Positions 6,163 through 11,419 of a DNA stretch of 11,419 nt are shown here, one piece after another (the first letter of the stretch is position 1; each line of letters opens with the position of its first letter). The translations under genes were made by a program, and so were the position numbers. A model generated the notes under the pieces. That model saw nothing but the letters and a program-made list of their open reading frames with translations. It searched no databases and was not told the DNA's origin. Origin of the DNA: Bacteroidota bacterium (GTDB lineage: Bacteria; Bacteroidota; Rhodothermia; Rhodothermales; Bin80); the NCBI GenBank assembly GCA_026702635.1, contig JAPPBZ010000255.1:1-11419 (forward strand). The letters run 5' to 3'.

Positions 6163-7134
6163 TTATTGTGACCAAGATGTAGGTTCACGGTCCCAGCGGT
6201 GATTATAAAGGGTTTGGAGTAGAGAGGGTCCCAGAGGGCCTCGACCACTGGCTGCGATGTTGGCCACCACATGGTTCAGTTTACGCATTCCCGGAATCGT
6301 AGTACTTACGGTTGGATTACTCAGGATAAAGCGGAGAGCCATTTCGGGCATACTGCTGTTTGGAGGCACGATCTCTCGTAGCGGCCCAACGTGTGCCACA
6401 CTGCTTCGTAAATTTTCTTCAACAAAATAGGTATTACGCCAATCTCCTTCGGGCCAAGTTGAGTCAAGTGTGATCGTGCCCGTCAGCGTGCCTTCATCAA
6501 AGGGGACACGGGCAATGACTCCAACGTTATGCTCTTCGCAGGCAGGAAAGAGTTCGTCAACAGGGTTCTGGTCAAAGATATTGTAGATCACCTGGACACA
6601 GTCTACGAGCCCGCTTCGGACCGCTTTGATACCATTCCATGGTTCCCATCGGTTGAGACTGACCCCAATGGATCCAATTTTTCCATTCTCTTTTGCCCTT
6701 TGGAGTTCCTGGATCCAGCGGTCATCTTGCAGCCACGAATCTTCCCATGTATGGAGTTGCATGAGATCCAGTTGTTCCAGACCTGTATTTTTTAAACTCA
6801 GGTCGATATACCTGCTGACATAGGCAGGAGGATAACAGTCATCAAGGGTATGTTCACGTTGGCTGGGCCATGCGCGATTTCTTGGCGGGACCTTTGATGC
6901 CGTATAGAGGCGTTTGTCAGGATTAGCCCGCACTAACTTCCCTAGGAGGCTTTCACTGTGGCCATCTCCGTACGCCCAAGCCGTATCAAAGAACGTGCAA
7001 CCGAGGTCTACTGCACGCTGCATAGACTCCATGGACTGGGTATCATCGGAATCTTTCCAGCCGGACATTCCCCACATACCGTACCCAATTTCGCTCACAG
7101 GAAACCCGGTTCGGCCAAGCAGTCGGTAGTTCAT
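6163..7134 (-). CDS. Aldo/keto reductase
   Basis: A 323-residue NAD(P)H-dependent oxidoreductase of the aldo/keto reductase superfamily, cytoplasmic (no signal peptide). The opening MNYRLLGRTGFPVSEIGYG is typical. The catalytic tetrad is complete: Asp50 in FFDTAWAYG, Tyr55 in the same motif, Lys81 in TASKVPP and His128 in LMQLHTWED. Further family marks are GKIGSIGVSLNRWEP, the YNIFDQNPVDELFPACEEHNVGVIARVP strand and helix, and the coenzyme-binding C-terminal region STTIPGMRKLNHVVANI. The shape and length suggest the AKR11/YajO-like branch that reduces aldehydes or sugar-derived carbonyls. The substrate cannot be told from sequence. The ATG at 7134 shares one base with the stop of the preceding small ORF (TGATG), so the two are probably translated together. 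A TTG one codon earlier is an unlikely start. Confidence 0.95.
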   Translation of the reverse strand: MNYRLLGRTGFPVSEIGYGMWGMSGWKDSDDTQSMESMQRAVDLGCTFFDTAWAYGDGHSESLLGKLVRANPDKRLYTASKVPPRNRAWPSQREHTLDDCYPPAYVSRYIDLSLKNTGLEQLDLMQLHTWEDSWLQDDRWIQELQRAKENGKIGSIGVSLNRWEPWNGIKAVRSGLVDCVQVIYNIFDQNPVDELFPACEEHNVGVIARVPFDEGTLTGTITLDSTWPEGDWRNTYFVEENLRSSVAHVGPLREIVPPNSSMPEMALRFILSNPTVSTTIPGMRKLNHVVANIAASGRGPLGPSLLQTLYNHRWDREPTSWSQ

Positions 7135-7331
7135 CAATCATAAACTGGACGGTCCCCGTGTAACGCAGGATTCATGATGTGTTCCAAATCGATTTTCTCA
7201 GGAGCCTCCGGCAATGTGCCCAAATTCAGCACCTTTATTGAATCCCACAGAATTCTGACGTTGGCGTCCGCCCGGTGCCTCCGCATATCCGTGCAATGAC
7301 TGCAGAATTCCCCAGAGGTCCGGTCGGTCAT
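7134..7331 (-). CDS. Small CxxC protein coupled to the aldo/keto reductase
   Basis: An unrecognised ORF of 65 residues from the ATG at 7331 (MTDRTSGEFCSHC), or 72 residues from a TTG at 7352. The upstream TTG has a purine-rich GGGGAA directly against it, too close for a good binding site, while the ATG has CGGAA about 10 bases upstream; I prefer the ATG without certainty. A Cys-Ser-His-Cys pair at residues 10-13, followed by RRHR, could bind a metal or be redox active. The rest is soluble, with ILWDSIKVLNLGTLPEAPEK and a C-terminal ALHGDRPVYD. There is no signal peptide or membrane segment. The TGATG junction with the reductase suggests co-translation and a shared task. It matches no family I know, and a degraded remnant of a longer gene is possible because the frame stays open a little upstream with no start codon. 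Confidence 0.5.
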   Translation of the reverse strand: MTDRTSGEFCSHCTDMRRHRADANVRILWDSIKVLNLGTLPEAPEKIDLEHIMNPALHGDRPVYD

Positions 7332-7352
7332 GAAGCGAATTTCCGTATCCAA

Positions 7353-7552
7353 TTCCCCTGGATTTACGACATAATGTCGGTATTAATCAAGATCACCATA
7401 CCGGCATTTTTCGCGAGTGGTCCGATATTTGCAGGTCTAATTACGTAGACGCACGTGCTACCTTTCGGTTGGCAGTAGCGTCTAGTATATTACCGAACCA
7501 AACCTGAGCATAGCGAGTTACCACTCATCTCCACCAGACAAGCGATGGACTC
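7353..7552. other. Divergent intergenic spacer
   Basis: About 200 bases separate the minus-strand CxxC/reductase pair from the plus-strand lipoprotein gene, so it should hold promoters in both directions. It contains the inverted repeat at 7446-7484 and an AT-rich TATATT at 7486-7491. No convincing -35/-10 pair with normal spacing is visible. On the minus strand a frame from about 7487 down to a TAA at 7366-7364 is open but has no early start codon, so I do not call it a gene. Confidence 0.5.
7446..7484. repeat. Interrupted inverted repeat in the divergent spacer
   Basis: TAGACGC (7446-7452) pairs perfectly with GCGTCTA (7478-7484). Inside, TAC (7459-7461) can pair with GTA (7475-7477) after a 6-base bulge. 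No T-tract follows on the plus strand. The place, between divergent genes and next to TATATT, fits an operator or a 5'-UTR structure better than a terminator. Confidence 0.45.
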
Positions 7553-8752
7553 ATGAAAGAGCATTCAAAAAAATCGATAGGAACGGTGTCCAGTATTAGT
7601 CTCATCCTAGGGACTTTGTTATTCACTGCAGGATGCTATACCCAGTTGGGTACGAGTTATTTCGAGAGGGAGCCAGATTATCAAGAGGTTACCGAGTACG
7701 AAACTCCGTACGGAGATAGTGTTGTGGTGGACAATTACTATTACGACCATTATTACTACCGCTCGTCACGCTATCGCAGGCACTTTGCTACCTTTTATGG
7801 TCATCCTTACTCGTTAGACCCGTTTTACGATCCCTTTTACGATGACTACTGGTATGGTGGCTCGAGTCTGTATCTGAGCTTTGGTTGGGGCAGGCCGTTT
7901 TTATACTCTTCGCCTTATCGTTACGGGTGGTATGATCCTTACTTCTATGCCGGTTATCCTTATGGTGGATGGGGATATTCTCACTGGGGGTATGGATATT
8001 ATGGTACGCCATGGGGTTATCGGGCAAGATATGCTGGTAACTATGGTCCTCGCGGATCACGGATTGGGCGTGGGGGAGTGAGATCACGTGGAGGCCGCTA
8101 TGGGACTGATCGGGATGATATTCTTGTTGGTCGGCGCAATGCAGTAGCAGACCGAGGTAAACAGGAAAGTGTGCTGGCCAGGAGTCGAACCCGTGGTGGT
8201 GTGGTAGCAGCCGGTAGCAGAACCCGTGGAGTTCAGCGGTCGGTGGGTGAGGATGAAGCAGTTTCACGGACTCGTCGTGGGGTCACACGAAGCGTCCCTG
8301 CTGACAGAGGAACGGTCCGTCGTGGCACAATAAACGGCACTCGTTCAAGTACCAGGCCAACGACACGTTCAACGCCGCGTACTCGCAGCTCGACGGGCAC
8401 TCGTTCGAGTACCAGGCCGACGACGCGTTCAACGCCACGTACTCGCGGTTCATCGGGCACCCGTTCGAGTTCTAGGCCGACGACGCGTTCAACGCCACGT
8501 ACACGCGGGTCATCGGGCACCCGTTCGAGTTCTAGGCCGACGACGCGTTCAACGCCACGTACTCGCGGGTCATCGGGCACCCGTTCGAGTTCCAGACCGA
8601 CGACACGTTCAACGCCGCAAAGCAGACCAACAACGCGTTCAACTCCACCAAGTAGACCTGTTACTCGGTCAGCGCCGCGGTCTGGTGGGAGCACCTCGTC
8701 AACTCCGGCAAAACGTTCAGGCACTCGTTCCGCGCCTCGTAGAGGCAACTAA
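7553..8752 (+). CDS. Lipoprotein with Tyr/Gly-rich middle and Arg-rich tandem repeats
   Basis: A 399-residue protein of unknown function. A lipoprotein signal peptide (hydrophobic ISLILGTLLF, lipobox TAGC with Cys28) points to lipid anchoring in the envelope. Residues 42-160 are extremely rich in Tyr, Gly, Trp, Phe and Pro (YYYDHYYYR, DPFYDPFYDDYWYGG, YGWYDPYFYAGYPYGGWGY). Residues 160-260 are Arg/Gly-rich with RGG- and SRTRG-type stretches. From residue 262 come nearly five 20-residue repeats with consensus GTRSSSRPTTRSTPRTRGSS, then shorter SRPTTRSTP-like units and a basic end. The tail is strongly positive with almost no acidic residues. Such composition suggests a disordered, adhesive or polyanion-binding surface domain, but that is inference. 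The upstream gene is divergent; the FadL-type gene follows after 122 bases on the same strand. No strong Shine-Dalgarno is seen. The opposite strand is also open here because of the repeats. Confidence 0.85.
   Translation: MKEHSKKSIGTVSSISLILGTLLFTAGCYTQLGTSYFEREPDYQEVTEYETPYGDSVVVDNYYYDHYYYRSSRYRRHFATFYGHPYSLDPFYDPFYDDYWYGGSSLYLSFGWGRPFLYSSPYRYGWYDPYFYAGYPYGGWGYSHWGYGYYGTPWGYRARYAGNYGPRGSRIGRGGVRSRGGRYGTDRDDILVGRRNAVADRGKQESVLARSRTRGGVVAAGSRTRGVQRSVGEDEAVSRTRRGVTRSVPADRGTVRRGTINGTRSSTRPTTRSTPRTRSSTGTRSSTRPTTRSTPRTRGSSGTRSSSRPTTRSTPRTRGSSGTRSSSRPTTRSTPRTRGSSGTRSSSRPTTRSTPQSRPTTRSTPPSRPVTRSAPRSGGSTSSTPAKRSGTRSAPRRGN
8336..8617 (+). repeat. 60-bp tandem repeat inside the lipoprotein gene
   Basis: Units of exactly 60 bases start at 8336, 8396, 8456, 8516 and 8576; the fifth matches for about 42 bases and then changes to shorter related units. 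The period equals 20 codons, so the frame is kept. Units 3 and 4 differ by a single base (ACA versus ACT codon), which indicates recent duplication or gene conversion. Units 1 and 2 differ more, with largely synonymous changes. Confidence 0.95.
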
Positions 8753-8874
8753 TCTCCAAAGGAAAGAAAAGCTTTTTCCCAAGACCAGCTTCTGACATTA
8801 AATCGGGAGTATCTAGGGGGAGTATGCTCACAAAAAAACACGAAACATTCATCAAGAGACAATAAGAAGGATCA

Positions 8875-10485
8875 ATGAAACAGTTAGTCCGCATTCTTCG
8901 AAGATTTTTTGCCAGTACGATCACTGCCACAATTACGATCATTGCTGTATCTCCGACCATCGCGCAGACAGCCGATGAAGTATGGGGACTGCACCAGCGT
9001 GATATGTCGGTGGGAGCACGTATGACGGGGATGTCTATACGTGGTTTTGCTGGATTTGGAGATTACAGTGCTATGTACGGTAATCCGGCTGGGTTAGGGT
9101 ATGTAGACGGCAATAAACTCGTGATATCCCTCAGAGGGTTTGATGTTATAAATGACTCCAAAATCTTGGCAGGCGGGTTCGACCGTGACGTCGTTTCGAC
9201 ATCAATGGACAATACAGGTTTAGGGAATTTGGCGTTTCTGTACGATGTACCTGTGGCACGAGGTAAATTGGTTGGCGGGCTGGCACTCAGTCAGACTCGT
9301 GATTTTTCACGTGGACTTAACTTTGTCGGAGAGAATGTTGAGAGCACCATCTCGACGTCCTTCCTGCCATTTGACAATGAGTACTCCATAAACCAGGATG
9401 GGGATCTTGGAGAGTTGGCAGATTTACCCTTTGCAGCTTTTAACGGCGGAATCTTCGAGTACTTCAGGGAACTTCATGAACAGGGGGAATACCCGTTCTA
9501 TTCAGCGGTTGAACCGGGCACCTTAATTGAGCAGTCGGTCCTGGTTTCAGAATCAGGGGAGGCGTATGAGTTGAATGCAGGGCTGGCATGGCAGGCAACC
9601 AAAGATATTATGGTAGGTGCTTCCGTAAACATCTTTGTCGGTGACTATCGTTTCGACTACAACTTTACAGAAAGTGACATCTTGAATGAGAACACGGCTG
9701 ATCAGTATAACGTGTTGCTCGACGACGGTACATTGTTGGAGGGATTTAACGAGCTTGACTATCAACAAACATTGAGTTCCGATATGGCTGGGGTCAACCT
9801 CCGAGCCGGAATGAGTGGAAACTTGAAAGACAGGATTCGCTTCGGTGTGACGCTCGAATCTCCGACCTGGTCGTACTTTGAGGAAAGCTACGGGGAGCAA
9901 TTCACCACGCGATTTGATCTTGGAGGCTCTGTTACTTATGGTGACCATGCGGATGATGTTGGCAATGGTTTCTTTGAATACTCAGTGCGTTCACCATGGC
10001 GTTTGGGGGTCGGACTGCGACTGGATGGTGGAATCGCCATGCTTACGGGAGAAGCGGAGGTCATCGACTGGACGCAACTTCGTTTGAGTTCGAGTGAAGG
10101 GAGAGAGGTATTCCAAGAGGTAAACCGTGTGATTGATAGTGAATATGGGGTCGCCTTGAATTATGCATTTGGTGTCGAGACGGAAGTGTGGTTCATTGAC
10201 CTTAGATGGGGAATGGCATTTCGCTCTTCGCCCTACAAAGATCCGGCAGCCGTCTCCCCTCCGGATGGGCGACAGATAGGAGATCGCCGCGGCACATCAT
10301 TTGGTGCGGGGATTAAACTCACAGATGGAATTCGAGTCGACCTTGGACTGCATTCGGAAGAGGAACGTGATGTGTGGGATCTCTATCCTTCGGATGATGC
10401 AGGGCCGCGGCAGGAATCTCGCTTCGAAGTTGATGAAATGTTGACAAGGAGGAGCGCAGTACTCCAACTGACCGTCAAGCTGTAA
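8875..10485 (+). CDS. FadL/OmpP1-type outer-membrane transport protein
   Basis: A 536-residue beta-barrel protein of the OmpP1/FadL/TodX type, a family that passes hydrophobic compounds such as fatty acids across the outer membrane. Residues 1-31 form a signal peptide with a basic start (KQLVRILRR), a hydrophobic core and a cleavage region near PTIAQ. The mature N terminus carries GARMTGMSIRGFAGFGDYSA followed by MYGNPAGLGYV (67-77), the NPAG pattern typical of the family's N-terminal hatch. Alternating strand segments follow to the end (RRSAVLQLTVKL). A stretch at about 160-225 rich in acidic and aromatic residues is probably an extracellular loop. An AAGGA ribosome binding site lies 4 bases before the ATG, one of the best in the window. 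Related barrels (PorV) act in type IX secretion in Bacteroidota; nothing else here supports that role. The link to the upstream lipoprotein gene is positional only. Confidence 0.85.
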   Translation: MKQLVRILRRFFASTITATITIIAVSPTIAQTADEVWGLHQRDMSVGARMTGMSIRGFAGFGDYSAMYGNPAGLGYVDGNKLVISLRGFDVINDSKILAGGFDRDVVSTSMDNTGLGNLAFLYDVPVARGKLVGGLALSQTRDFSRGLNFVGENVESTISTSFLPFDNEYSINQDGDLGELADLPFAAFNGGIFEYFRELHEQGEYPFYSAVEPGTLIEQSVLVSESGEAYELNAGLAWQATKDIMVGASVNIFVGDYRFDYNFTESDILNENTADQYNVLLDDGTLLEGFNELDYQQTLSSDMAGVNLRAGMSGNLKDRIRFGVTLESPTWSYFEESYGEQFTTRFDLGGSVTYGDHADDVGNGFFEYSVRSPWRLGVGLRLDGGIAMLTGEAEVIDWTQLRLSSSEGREVFQEVNRVIDSEYGVALNYAFGVETEVWFIDLRWGMAFRSSPYKDPAAVSPPDGRQIGDRRGTSFGAGIKLTDGIRVDLGLHSEEERDVWDLYPSDDAGPRQESRFEVDEMLTRRSAVLQLTVKL

Positions 10486-10584
10486 TGTGTCACAAGAATA
10501 GAAGGATATAACCTTGTGTGTGCGAGAATTCTGAGCAGTTAGTACACAAGATATTGGAGTCAGGAACACATACTGCGTAGTGCT

Positions 10585-10609
10585 GTAAGACGCTGTCTTA
10601 CTTTTCCTT
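10585..10609 (+). terminator. Probable intrinsic terminator after the FadL-type gene
   Basis: GTAAGAC (10585-10591), loop GCT, GTCTTAC (10595-10601) form a perfect 7-pair stem followed by TTTTCCTT. It lies 100 bases past the FadL-type stop and 27 bases before the rpsU start codon. The stem is rather AT-rich and the T-tract is broken, so termination may be partial, or the hairpin may act in the rpsU leader. Confidence 0.55.
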
Positions 10610-10635
10610 ACAACACATTAAATCAAGGTAGTCAG

Positions 10636-10842
10636 TTGGCATTTCACATTGGCATTGGCGTAAAAGTCAAAGAAAAAGAAAATATTGACCGGGCACTCAG
10701 GCGATTCAAACGCGCAGTAAATCGTAGCCGAGTATTGCGTCAATATCGACAGAACATGGCTTTCACAAAGCCATCGGAAGATCGAAGGATAGCGAAAGAG
10801 AAAGCCGCCCGCAATGCACGAATGCATAACCGGCGGTATTAG
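10636..10842 (+). CDS. rpsU: 30S ribosomal protein bS21
   Basis: Small basic protein of the 30S subunit that sits near the 3' end of 16S rRNA and helps mRNA binding at initiation. It has 68 residues. The core VKEKENIDRALRRFKRAVNR, LRQYRQNMAFTKPSEDRR and the Lys/Arg/Ala-rich tail ending ARMHNRRY are typical of bS21. The start appears to be TTG at 10636 (read MAFHIGIGVKV), with AAGG about 8 bases upstream. No ATG occurs in frame near the beginning, and the first internal ATG is at codon 41 inside the conserved part. The exact first residue is therefore inferred. It is transcribed toward sucA, whose 3' end is 89 bases away on the opposite strand. Confidence 0.93.
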   Translation: MAFHIGIGVKVKEKENIDRALRRFKRAVNRSRVLRQYRQNMAFTKPSEDRRIAKEKAARNARMHNRRY

Positions 10843-10866
10843 TTTTTGCGACTCTTGGGCAGACCG

Positions 10867-10890
10867 AAAATTTTGGCTTGAAGTCAAGCC
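10867..10890. terminator. Candidate terminator between convergent rpsU and sucA
   Basis: GGCTTG (10875-10880), AAGT, CAAGCC (10885-10890) form a compact GC-rich stem. On the minus strand, after sucA, the stem is followed by AAAATTTT, so the T-run is short and delayed. A second small inverted repeat, ATCCT/AGGAT (10908-10922), lies nearer the sucA stop and is followed on the minus strand by TTTTG. On the plus strand neither stem has a T-tract. The place between convergent genes supports a termination role, but the signals are weak. Confidence 0.4.
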
Positions 10891-10931
10891 CAGTCAAAGT
10901 TGGCAAAATCCTCCAAAAGGATACTACCTAT

Positions 10932-11419
10932 CTATACAAGTAGCAGGGCACTCGCGATGACTTCTTCCTGCTCGAGTTGATGAACCATTGAGCTGCCTGT
11001 AGCCGGGCTGGCACCCGGGTGGCGACCTGCGTACTGAACGCGGGGATCATGTCCAAATTTTGCGGAGCGGAGTGTGCTTTTCAGTAGTGGACGAGCATAA
11101 GTCCAGGCTCCCATGTTTGCCGGTTCTTCCTGAGCCCAGCAGATCTCTACATCGGTATTGTATCGTTCGAGCTCCTTGTAGAGGGCATCGTGGGGCCACG
11201 GGTAATATTGTTCGAGCCGGATCAGCGCGATACGATCCTGCTCGTCTGGATGCTTATCAAGTTCAGACAATAAGTCGTAGTAAATCTTACCACTGCAGAC
11301 CACAATTCGTTTAACTTTGGCGGGATCTTTGCCGGCACCAATGACAGGCAGGAATTCGCCCGCCGTCAACTCGTTCGGCGAAGAAACGGTCTTTGGATGG
11401 CGTACGAGACTCTTGGGAG
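10932..11419 (-). CDS. sucA: 2-oxoglutarate dehydrogenase E1 component, C-terminal fragment
   Basis: Thiamine-diphosphate-dependent E1 subunit of the 2-oxoglutarate dehydrogenase complex (TCA cycle), which decarboxylates 2-oxoglutarate and passes the succinyl group to the E2 lipoyl domain. The last 161 codons are present; the gene enters from the right edge. Diagnostic stretches are PKSLVRHP, ELTAGEFLPVIG, VKRIVVCSGKIYYDLL, IALIRLEQYYPWPHDALY, WAQEEPANMGAWTYARPLL and YAGRHPGASPATGSSMVHQLEQ, all of which align with the C-terminal domain of SucA/OdhA from memory. The protein ends ASALLLV before a TAG stop. The frame is open to the window edge with no disruption. The thiamine-binding and active-site parts lie outside, so the choice among E1-only and fused forms (such as Kgd) rests on the C terminus alone. 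Confidence 0.95.
   Translation of the reverse strand, partial: PKSLVRHPKTVSSPNELTAGEFLPVIGAGKDPAKVKRIVVCSGKIYYDLLSELDKHPDEQDRIALIRLEQYYPWPHDALYKELERYNTDVEICWAQEEPANMGAWTYARPLLKSTLRSAKFGHDPRVQYAGRHPGASPATGSSMVHQLEQEEVIASALLLV

Noticed and set aside
7364..7399. 11-codon minus-strand ORF (MVILINTDIMS) upstream of the CxxC gene
   Set aside because: Too short to support, no clear binding site, and no relation to the downstream frame other than position.
8336..8640. Regular repeats that might suggest a CRISPR-like array
   Set aside because: The units are contiguous without unique spacers, have a 60-base period, and are in frame with a protein-coding gene.
8233..8748. 171-codon open frame antisense to the lipoprotein repeats (GVERVVGLELERVPDDPRVR units)
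   Set aside because: It mirrors the repeats of the sense gene, has no binding site or promoter, and the sense frame has a lipobox and continuous sensible protein. Repeats without stops in one frame commonly leave the other strand open.
8805..8825. Direct repeat GGGAGTAT (two copies, 13 bases apart) before the FadL-type gene
   Set aside because: Short and without a correctly spaced promoter; it could be chance. No operator claim can be supported.
9553..9948. 131-codon minus-strand open frame
   Set aside because: It is contained in the FadL-type gene, whose frame has a signal peptide, family motif and a good ribosome binding site.
10491..10518. CACAAG/CTTGTG inverted repeat just after the FadL-type stop
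   Set aside because: Only six pairs, a long loop, no T-tract and a competing inner stem; weaker than the hairpin at 10585-10601.

Overview
The window looks like chromosomal core-genome DNA from a member of the Bacteroidota/Rhodothermota group. The evidence is a TonB-dependent receptor with an N-terminal carboxypeptidase-regulatory-like domain, a DUF5683-type protein, a Bacteroidota-style PheS (FHQVEG context), a bS21 gene, a FadL-type barrel and mostly weak Shine-Dalgarno signals. Base composition is moderate (about half G+C by eye), and I place the organism no more finely than this. I see no mobile element, CRISPR array, integrase or rRNA.

Layout, left to right. Positions 1-2753 are all on the minus strand and hold a translation cluster read right to left: tRNA-Val(GAC), infC (IF3), rpmI (bL35), rplT (bL20), a leader with an intrinsic terminator, then pheS and the start of pheT, which runs off the left edge. 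The order infC-rpmI-rplT-pheS-pheT matches the classical E. coli arrangement, and the terminator lies where E. coli has the pheM attenuator. infC has no AUG, GUG or UUG that gives a full-length protein and appears to start at an AUC.

Positions 2840-7352 continue on the minus strand with envelope and metabolic genes. Read in transcription order they are a small CxxC protein, an aldo/keto reductase coupled to it by a TGATG overlap, a TonB-dependent receptor, and a DUF5683-like protein. After a 200-bp divergent spacer with an inverted repeat, the plus strand carries two envelope genes. The first encodes a lipoprotein with a Tyr/Gly-rich middle and an Arg-rich tail of 60-bp tandem repeats. The second encodes a FadL/OmpP1-type outer-membrane protein. 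rpsU (bS21) follows, and it converges on the 3' end of sucA (2-oxoglutarate dehydrogenase E1), which enters from the right edge on the minus strand.

Most of the window is ordinary housekeeping. The points most worth a second look are the pheS leader (terminator, competing stem and a 21-codon ORF ending one base before pheS), the non-canonical infC start, the repeat-bearing lipoprotein, and the unrecognised CxxC protein. I found no clear new multi-gene system.
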